Below are positions 6,369 through 11,582 of a stretch of DNA of 11,582 nt, piece by piece (position 1 is the stretch's first letter; the number at the start of each line of letters is the position of its first letter). The DNA comes from Gammaproteobacteria bacterium (lineage in GTDB: Bacteria; Pseudomonadota; Gammaproteobacteria; Acidiferrobacterales; Acidiferrobacteraceae): the NCBI GenBank assembly GCA_028064935.1, contig JAPTWT010000303.1, positions 1 through 11,582 on the forward strand. The letters are read 5' to 3'. The position numbers were made by a program, and so were the translations under genes. Under the pieces are notes generated by a model. That model was given only the letters and a program-made list of their open reading frames with translations, searched no databases and was not told where the DNA came from.

Positions 6369-6375
6369 TATTTAC

Positions 6376-6678
6376 ATGAAACGCTGGACTCTCTTGATAT
6401 TCTGTTTTTTCACATCCCCCGCGCTTGCCATCATGCGCCTGCCGGGATACGCGCAGGGATCGGATCTTCGCATCACCATCGAGGAACGCGCACACGCCAT
6501 AACCGATGTCATAGCGCTGGTGGTGAGCATTCTTGCCATCATCGGTATCTTGATAGGTGCCGGATATTTCGCGATAGGCCAGGGTGATCGCGGGCGCAGC
6601 TATGTCGTGGGCAGTGTATTGGGTCTGGTGCTCGCGGCCAGCGCCTACGGTATCGCGGCCTTGGTGATCGGGTCATGA
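6376..6678 (+). CDS. VirB2/TrbC-like type IV secretion pilin
   Basis: This gene encodes 100 residues with the architecture of conjugative pilins. A signal peptide (MKRWTLLIFCFFTSPALA) is followed by a short exposed segment, a first hydrophobic helix at about 43-66, a basic loop QGDRGR at 69-74 that would face the cytoplasm, and a second hydrophobic helix at about 76-98. In this family the mature protein sits in the inner membrane before being pulled into the pilus fibre. The assignment rests on size, topology and position just before VirB3- and VirB4-like genes, since pilins diverge strongly in sequence. A good ribosome site supports the start. The stop overlaps the next gene's ATG by four bases (ATGA). 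Confidence 0.8.
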   Translation: MKRWTLLIFCFFTSPALAIMRLPGYAQGSDLRITIEERAHAITDVIALVVSILAIIGILIGAGYFAIGQGDRGRSYVVGSVLGLVLAASAYGIAALVIGS

Positions 6679-6947
6679 TGACGGCCTATAACAAGCGTCT
6701 GGCCCCCACGCGCATACTGGGCCTTCCCCTGGGTGCGGCGGGGGCGGGGCTTACGACTGTAACCGGCGCACTCGCGTCGGTGGTCCTGCCGCAGCCAGTC
6801 GCGGCCATGGCCATTGCCGCCGCGATCGTGGCCTTTCCTCTTGGCGTAGGCGCGATCCTGATCGGTGACGATGCGGTGTTTGCGTACGCCTTCTGGCTTT
6901 CGAGGCGGGATGCGCGGATCGTCGCGCGGGAGGGCGCATGGCATTAG
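6675..6947 (+). CDS. VirB3/TrbD-like inner-membrane protein
   Basis: This is a 90-residue protein with a polar N-terminus (MMTAYNKRLAPTRILG), two hydrophobic segments at about 15-38 and 41-63, and a charged C-terminal tail (WLSRRDARIVAREG). VirB3/TrbD/TraL proteins have this size and shape, lie between the pilin and the VirB4 ATPase genes, and bind VirB4 at the membrane. Sequence alone is weakly diagnostic, so the position between the two carries most of the weight. The ATG at 6675 overlaps the pilin stop; the ATG at 6678 is an alternative. There is no strong ribosome site, as expected for coupled translation. It overlaps the ATPase gene by 10 bases. Confidence 0.75.
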   Translation: MMTAYNKRLAPTRILGLPLGAAGAGLTTVTGALASVVLPQPVAAMAIAAAIVAFPLGVGAILIGDDAVFAYAFWLSRRDARIVAREGAWH

Positions 6948-9250
6948 GTGCGCGCCGTTACTGCGACATCTATACGTGGTCGCACGCCTTGAGTGAAAAC
7001 GTCGTAGCGCACGGAGATGGCGCCGTATCGCTTGCGATTCTGTGGAATGGCCTCGACGCCGAATTCGAGGACGGCGCCGGTCGCGCGCGGGAATGGGCCA
7101 CGATAGGTCGGGTGTTGGACCGGTTGCCGGACGGGTACTGGCTTGAGTTTCATCTCTGGCGTGAGCGTCATCCGCAAGCCGTGAGCCGTTACCTCGCGCA
7201 CTATGAAGAGGCGCCCCGAAAGAGCCCATTTGCGGCGGCCATGCGCGCAGAGATCGCCGATCATCTGGCGCCCTATGTGCTCGTCAACACCGTCGCGCTC
7301 ATCGTGGGTTGCCTGCCCAAAATGGAGGCGGGCGTGCGCCGCACCCTGAATGGGCAGGCGCAACGCGGCGCCGAACTCGATGTCCTGGCGGCGGAGCTTT
7401 GCGCGTTGCTCCCGGGCGGCCGGGTGGCCACGGTCCTGGAATACGCCGGGCTCATACAGCGAAGCTACGACAAGGGCCCGGCGCCGTCGGGACTCGAACC
7501 CTGGCTATCGCTCGCCGAGCAACTGATCGTGGTGCCACCGCGACCCGGCAAGCGGTCTCTGGACGTCGATGGCCACATCTGGCGCGTCTTCTATCTCCAT
7601 CTTTATCCGGATATCGATCCCGCCTGGATCCTACCGAGCGTCTCGGGCGCCATAAGCCTGCACATCTCCCAGGTCATCATGCCTGCGACCACCGAGCGTG
7701 TGCTCCGTGCCTCTGAACGGGCCGATCGCGTGGCGCAGGGGGCCCTGGCCCGTAAGGGGCGGGAGCGGCAGGTCGCCGCCCTCAGGGATATGCAGGGGTT
7801 CCGGCAACAGGTGGCCGACCAGGATGGGCGCGTGCACCGTAACGCCTATACGGTGTGCGTCGATCTCGATGGTGTCCCACCCCAGGCGCTGGCGCGGCTC
7901 GTCGAGGGTCTGCAGGGCAAGGGCGGCCGGGCGCGCGACGACGACTTCGTTCAGCTGCCGTTTTTTCGCATATCCCAGCCCGGCCAGGGCTACCGGTCAC
8001 CGATCTGGCGCCCCGACTATGGCGCGCTGATCGCGGCCATGGCCCCCGCGCAGGTCTTTCGGACCGGGTCCTCCTACCCCGAATCGCTGCGCCTGGGCCT
8101 GGCCTCGCAGCCCGTGGCCTTCGACTACAGCCATCAGGCGGTGGCCCATGGTTTCACGGTGGCCATGACCGGTGCCGGCAAGGGCGTCGACAAGGTGGCT
8201 ACCATCGTCGAGACCTATCCGTTTGGCATCGACTGGTATGTGCTCGAGATCGGATCGACCTATCGCTGGGCCATCGAGGCGCTGGGGGGAGTGTATGTGA
8301 AACTCGATCCGGGGACGGCGGCCGTCAATCCCCTGCCGCCGCGCGTGCAGGCTGCCGGCGGCCTAGATCCGCTGCTCGCCTCGGGTACGCTCAATATCCT
8401 GGCCTTTATCCTGACAGACGGCCGTACCCAGCTCGATTTCCACGAAGCGGCCGCGGGGGCCGCGGCCCTGACCCGTCTGTACGAGAACGCCCGGGCCGGA
8501 GACCCGGGGCTCGTCGACCTCTTGAAATCCCTCGACGCCCTGGACGACGCAAGCCCGGAGCAAAGGCAGGCATCGCGCGTCATGGCCGCTAATCTCCATA
8601 GTTTTCTGGAAACACCGGAAGGGCGGGTATTTGCCGGGCAGGACAACGTGCAAATCAACCCCGGGATCAGTGGAATAGACCTGAAGGATGTGGATCGGGC
8701 AAGCCCCAAGCTACTCACGTTTTATCTCGTGTTTCTTTGTCTGCGCTTTTTGAATCTGGCGTTTTCCGGTCGCAATCAGGCGCGCGTGTTACTAGACGAG
8801 ATCCACAGATTCGTGGCCCACGCCCCAGGGGTGTTGTCGCGTCTCGTCTCGGAGATCGCGCGCATGGGGCGTAAGGAGGCGGCGGCCGTCGATATCGTCA
8901 CCCAGGGGCTCGCTGAGATCGATCTCATGGAAAAGGAGATCGTAAACTCCATGCCCTTGAGGTCGCTGCTCTACCGTAATGATGGCTGGGAGGAGATTGC
9001 CGAGCGCATCGGCATGCCAGGCCGTGCCCTGGAGGTCTGGAAACGGCTCCCTTTTCCCTTGCACCTTCCGTGGCGACCGGCGATCCGTTCGATCGGCCCC
9101 CAGTACTACGGGCTGCGACTCACCTTCCCCGCAGCGATACTGGCCCTGGCCGACACCACCCCGGAGGGTCTGGCGCGCAAGGAGCGCCTCGGGGCGGAGG
9201 TATCCGATCCGCTCGCGCGCCTGGCGCGGTTTTACGAGGAGGGGCCATGA
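6938..9250 (+). CDS. virB4: VirB4/TrbE/TraC-family type IV secretion ATPase
   Basis: VirB4 ATPases power pilus assembly and substrate transfer at the inner-membrane base of the channel. The 770 residues comprise an N-terminal VirB4/TraC-type domain (roughly 1-390) and a C-terminal RecA-like motor. The Walker A region is AMTGAGKG at 409-416 with K415. A VirB4/TraC-like stretch (WYVLEIGSTYRWAIEALGG, then VNPLPP) follows. Walker B is RVLLDEIHRF with D620 and E621, and the downstream TQG motif has T655 and Q656. The end (GLRLTFPAAILALADTT) is typical of TraC/VirB4 C-termini. Residue 416 is glycine where serine or threonine normally coordinates magnesium; this may be a trait of a subfamily. The ATG has GGAGGG close upstream. 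The stop overlaps the next ATG by four bases. Confidence 0.93.
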   Translation: MALGARRYCDIYTWSHALSENVVAHGDGAVSLAILWNGLDAEFEDGAGRAREWATIGRVLDRLPDGYWLEFHLWRERHPQAVSRYLAHYEEAPRKSPFAAAMRAEIADHLAPYVLVNTVALIVGCLPKMEAGVRRTLNGQAQRGAELDVLAAELCALLPGGRVATVLEYAGLIQRSYDKGPAPSGLEPWLSLAEQLIVVPPRPGKRSLDVDGHIWRVFYLHLYPDIDPAWILPSVSGAISLHISQVIMPATTERVLRASERADRVAQGALARKGRERQVAALRDMQGFRQQVADQDGRVHRNAYTVCVDLDGVPPQALARLVEGLQGKGGRARDDDFVQLPFFRISQPGQGYRSPIWRPDYGALIAAMAPAQVFRTGSSYPESLRLGLASQPVAFDYSHQAVAHGFTVAMTGAGKGVDKVATIVETYPFGIDWYVLEIGSTYRWAIEALGGVYVKLDPGTAAVNPLPPRVQAAGGLDPLLASGTLNILAFILTDGRTQLDFHEAAAGAAALTRLYENARAGDPGLVDLLKSLDALDDASPEQRQASRVMAANLHSFLETPEGRVFAGQDNVQINPGISGIDLKDVDRASPKLLTFYLVFLCLRFLNLAFSGRNQARVLLDEIHRFVAHAPGVLSRLVSEIARMGRKEAAAVDIVTQGLAEIDLMEKEIVNSMPLRSLLYRNDGWEEIAERIGMPGRALEVWKRLPFPLHLPWRPAIRSIGPQYYGLRLTFPAAILALADTTPEGLARKERLGAEVSDPLARLARFYEEGP

Positions 9251-9870
9251 AAACGGCGCGCGCCGTCCTTTTGCTATGGGTTCTGGGCGCAGCGCCCGCC
9301 GGGGCCTTCTTGGGCGTGGGGGATATCACCTTTGATCCCCCGGTGCACGCGGAGCTCCTGACCCTTTTTCATCAAACCATCGCCATTTACCGCACGGTCT
9401 TGAGTGAGGTCCACAGGCTGCAGGCGGTCGAGTCGACCTTGCGTAGCGCGCAGCGTGACGCTAAGAGCATAGCCAACGGCAACCTCGCCCGCTACGCCCA
9501 ACGCCGGCTGCCGCACGGCCTGCCGCACGGTCTCAGGGCGTTTCTCGGGACCACGGACGCCGCCGCCCACAAGGCGCGCGATGCCATGGCCTATATGCAT
9601 CAGCAGTCGCGCCGTTTCGGCAGCCTTGCGCGGCTGCACTGGCTCGGACGCGGGGTGAGACAGGACCTGCGTTTGTCGGCCACGAACCTCGGGGCGCGCA
9701 CCAGCGGTGATGTCACGGCGCGCTCCACGGCCGCGCTCGCTGCACTGGCCGCCAAACGGGCACGGGCGCGGGAACGACAGGCGATCCGGCGCGCCGCGGA
9801 ACGACACAATGCGCGCCACCTGCCTGAAGAAGCGGCGTCACTGTACCGTGCCTTTGGAGAGACCCCATGA
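9247..9870 (+). CDS. VirB5/TrbJ-like secreted type IV secretion protein
   Basis: This gene encodes 207 residues. A signal peptide of about 20 residues ends AGA before FLGVGDITFDPP. The mature part is almost wholly helical, with heptad-like stretches (ELLTLFHQTIAIYRTVLSEV, LQAVESTLRSAQRDAK) and a highly basic C-terminal third. VirB5/TrbJ proteins are exported helical proteins at the pilus tip or base, and the D-x-x-x-F/Y-D-P opening followed by long helices is typical. Position between VirB4- and VirB6-like genes supports the call. The start at 9247 is chosen because it overlaps the ATPase stop as ATGA and begins the signal peptide; the frame is open further upstream only inside the ATPase gene. 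It ends in another ATGA overlap. Confidence 0.78.
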   Translation: MKTARAVLLLWVLGAAPAGAFLGVGDITFDPPVHAELLTLFHQTIAIYRTVLSEVHRLQAVESTLRSAQRDAKSIANGNLARYAQRRLPHGLPHGLRAFLGTTDAAAHKARDAMAYMHQQSRRFGSLARLHWLGRGVRQDLRLSATNLGARTSGDVTARSTAALAALAAKRARARERQAIRRAAERHNARHLPEEAASLYRAFGETP

Positions 9871-10955
9871 GCAGCGCCTCGCTGGTGGCGGATCTACTTG
9901 GCTATCTGACGCCCGGAGGCGTTTATCGTGCCGCCGCCCCGGTGGCCAACGTCCTCATGCGTACGGTCACGCCCTCGCTTTTCGTGGTGGCCTTGTACAC
10001 GCGCCTGCTCGAGGCGCAGCTGGATTCCGTGTCGGGGGCGGGGCAACTGGCACGCGTCGTCCGCGATGTCGCCGTGTGGGGGGTCGTCCTGACGGTGTAT
10101 TTCGCGCTCGGCGGTCTTGTCAACCACTATTTGAACGCCTTGTATGCGGCCATGGGTCGGGTCGGCTCTCTGCGGCTCGTGGCCGCGCAGATGGCCGCCC
10201 TGCTCGACACGGCGGCCAAAGGGCCGAGCGGGGTATGGGGCACCATAAAAGAGATCAATGCCCTGCCTCTGCGTCTTGCCACCGTGCTCCTGTACTACGC
10301 GACGTTGGTCATGACGACCTTTCTCGAGGCCTTGTTGCGGATCGCCCAGGCCATCGGTTATCAGTTCGCGTTCCTCTACGGTCTGGTGGCGATCCCGCTG
10401 GCCTTGAGCCGTACATTGTCGCTGTTGCGCGGCTTTGCCAAGCTTCTCGGGTTCTTTGTGCTGTGGCCCGTCGTGCAGGCGCTTTTGCTGGCGGTGTTCT
10501 CCCCGATCTTCACGCACGCCGTGTCCGATCTTCAGGGCCTGTTGGGCAAGGCCGACTACATGATCGTGTACGCGCATATGCTGTTTACCATCCTGAATCT
10601 CATCTTGTGTGCCGTGCTGCTCGCCGCCCCTTATATCACAGCAAGCCTCATCGAGAATGCCGGCGCGGCGCAGCCGTTGCTTGCCCCCTATTTGGGCGCG
10701 CTCTCGCAGGTCGGGACCACCATGGCCGTGGGAGTGGGGGCCGGCGCCGCGAAGGCCGCGGACTACTACTTCTATGGCCCAGACGAGGACATCTTGTCCA
10801 TGCCTCCGCGGCGCATGCCGGAACTGCACATTCCACCCGACCCGAATTTCTGGCCGAGCGCTCACGATGGCAGCCGCATACACACGAATTACCTCAAGCC
10901 GCAATTCGACGGACCCCCAAGGAGCGGTCGAACCGATGATTTCTCTCGACGTTAA
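9867..10955 (+). CDS. VirB6/TrbL-like polytopic inner-membrane channel protein
   Basis: This is a 362-residue protein with five or six hydrophobic helices, at about 28-46, 69-88, 133-156, 162-186, 193-217 and 238-262. Between the second and third lies a hydrophilic loop (about 90-130), and a polar proline-rich tail of about 70 residues ends the protein (MPPRRMPELHIPPDP). VirB6/TrbL proteins form part of the inner-membrane translocation channel, usually have five or more membrane helices, and are encoded after VirB5/TrbJ. The sequence is weakly conserved across the family, so topology and gene order carry the call. An N-terminal amphipathic segment precedes the first helix, and there is no signal peptide. 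The end overlaps the VirB8-like gene by 20 bases. Confidence 0.8.
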   Translation: MSSASLVADLLGYLTPGGVYRAAAPVANVLMRTVTPSLFVVALYTRLLEAQLDSVSGAGQLARVVRDVAVWGVVLTVYFALGGLVNHYLNALYAAMGRVGSLRLVAAQMAALLDTAAKGPSGVWGTIKEINALPLRLATVLLYYATLVMTTFLEALLRIAQAIGYQFAFLYGLVAIPLALSRTLSLLRGFAKLLGFFVLWPVVQALLLAVFSPIFTHAVSDLQGLLGKADYMIVYAHMLFTILNLILCAVLLAAPYITASLIENAGAAQPLLAPYLGALSQVGTTMAVGVGAGAAKAADYYFYGPDEDILSMPPRRMPELHIPPDPNFWPSAHDGSRIHTNYLKPQFDGPPRSGRTDDFSRR

Positions 10956-11562
10956 CGTGTGGCGCCGTCACGGCCCCCAAGGGCTTTTGATGCAGCGCCT
11001 GGCTCGCTATGCGCTTTTGGGCTGGATGCTCTTTGGCTGCGCGGCCCTGGCATTCGTCCTGCTGGCCCTTGTCGTGGCTTGGCGCACGCCGCCCATTATC
11101 GCCGTTGACCGTGCCGGGACCATCCTGGGACGCATCCAATGGCTGAGCGCTACCCATCGCTCCCGTCGCGAGATCATCGCGGCGTCCATGCGATTCCTGC
11201 GTGATTACCTGAGCGTCAACGGCGCGACCGTGGTACCCGATTACGTCCAGGCCCTCGACATGATGGCCCCGCCGCTACGCGCCACGACCGTAGGGGTCTT
11301 GCGCAAGACCGCCTACATAGCCCGGGTGCGCGCCGCACGCCTGCGTTCCTGGGTGAGTTTTGCCAAAAGCCCGGGCCACCGGCGCCTGGTGCGCCGGGAT
11401 CGTGGTCGTTTTCTGGTGCGATTGTCCGGGGTGCTGCACGTCGTCCTGCCGGACGGCCAGCGCCATAGCGAGCGCTTTACGCTCGTCTTGACCGAGATCA
11501 CGGTGGCGCGCCGCGTGCACGATACCGCCGGGATCCTCGTGGAGGCGATTACCACGACATGA
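10936..11562 (+). CDS. VirB8/TrbF-like bitopic type IV secretion protein
   Basis: This gene encodes 208 residues. A short cytoplasmic N-terminus (MISLDVNVWRRHGPQGLL) precedes one membrane helix at about 25-48 and a periplasmic domain of about 155 residues. The opening of that domain, WRTPPIIAVDRAGTILGRIQ, resembles the P-x-x-x-x-V-D-x-x-G start of VirB8/TraE/TrbF proteins, and the last part alternates in strands (RFLVRLSGVLHVVLP, FTLVLTEITVARRV) as in their NTF2-like fold. VirB8 proteins nucleate assembly of the channel and contact VirB6, VirB9 and VirB10. AGGAG lies 11 bases before the ATG, inside the previous gene. The stop overlaps the next ATG as ATGA. Confidence 0.78.
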   Translation: MISLDVNVWRRHGPQGLLMQRLARYALLGWMLFGCAALAFVLLALVVAWRTPPIIAVDRAGTILGRIQWLSATHRSRREIIAASMRFLRDYLSVNGATVVPDYVQALDMMAPPLRATTVGVLRKTAYIARVRAARLRSWVSFAKSPGHRRLVRRDRGRFLVRLSGVLHVVLPDGQRHSERFTLVLTEITVARRVHDTAGILVEAITTT

Positions 11563-11582
11563 TGCCCACGCTGCCTGCCTCC
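11559..11582 (+). CDS. First codons of the next type IV secretion gene, cut by the window end
   Basis: An ATG at 11559 overlaps the VirB8-like stop in the same ATGA pattern as the earlier junctions and opens a frame reading MMPTLPAS to the window end. From VirB/Trb gene order the next gene should be VirB9/TrbG-like, but eight codons cannot confirm this. The ATG at 11562 is an alternative start. Confidence 0.5.

Larger units (their letters stand above)
5210..6375. other. 1.17-kb region without a convincing gene, rich in inverted repeats
   Basis: No reading frame here has a ribosome site, family motifs and a plausible length together. The stretch is visibly poorer in G and C than either flank, especially at 5270-5400. 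It contains four perfect inverted repeats listed separately (5316-5348, 5676-5692, 5721-5775, 5903-5926), weaker hairpins such as CTATG/CATAG at 5362-5377 and CCAGA/TCTGG at 6090-6104, and protein-like fragments on the minus strand. It lies between chromosomal-type biotin genes and the transfer operon. It could be the edge of an integrated element, a transfer origin or control region, or eroded genes. I saw no tRNA, no long direct repeat and no complete insertion sequence. Confidence 0.6.

Noticed and set aside
9894..10904. 336-codon minus-strand open frame opposite the VirB6-like gene
   Set aside because: It is a shadow frame rich in His, Gln, Gly and Arg, caused by codon bias on the plus strand. 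The plus-strand protein has clear membrane helices and couples with its neighbours.
9707..10939. 410-codon plus-strand open frame overlapping the VirB5- and VirB6-like genes
   Set aside because: It is Arg, Gly and His rich with no membrane segments, and it overlaps two genes that have start coupling and sensible topology. Shadow frame.

Overview
The window is GC-rich DNA, probably from a proteobacterium. The gene order bioF-bioH-bioC, with BioH as the pimeloyl-ACP methyl ester esterase, points to a gammaproteobacterium. I cannot name the species from sequence alone; an acidophilic sulfur or iron oxidiser is only a guess from the general look of the proteins.

Left part (1-4082): this looks like ordinary chromosome. 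It holds the 3' end of a TPR-type repeat protein gene, a convergent gene for a small secreted beta-barrel-like outer-membrane protein, and a tightly packed biotin operon bioF-bioH-bioC. The operon encodes the SAM methyltransferase that opens pimelate synthesis (BioC), the esterase that closes it (BioH) and the first enzyme of ring assembly (BioF). bioD, bioA and bioB are not in the window.

Middle (4083-6375): a GNAT acetyltransferase gene carries a perfect 333-bp head-to-tail duplication of its leader and its first 75 codons. The duplication is in frame, so two starts exist: a normal 183-residue enzyme, or a 294-residue form with a doubled N-terminus. About 1.17 kb follows with no convincing gene. 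It is less GC-rich than its surroundings, contains several perfect inverted repeats (8, 7, 11 and 8 bp arms), and shows short protein-like reading fragments on the minus strand. It separates core-type genes from transfer-type genes and is the likeliest place for an element boundary, a regulatory or transfer site, or decayed genes.

Right part (6376-11582): a plus-strand operon of type IV secretion genes in the classical VirB/Trb order: VirB2/TrbC-like pilin, VirB3/TrbD-like membrane protein, VirB4/TrbE-like ATPase, VirB5/TrbJ-like secreted protein, VirB6/TrbL-like polytopic membrane protein, VirB8/TrbF-like bitopic protein, and the first codons of the next gene. Every junction overlaps by 4 to 20 bases, so the genes are probably translationally coupled. 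Together they would encode the inner-membrane and pilus half of a conjugation or DNA-transfer channel, most likely from an integrative conjugative element or plasmid. No relaxase, coupling protein, integrase or tRNA was seen. The ATPase has glycine where the Walker A motif normally has serine or threonine.
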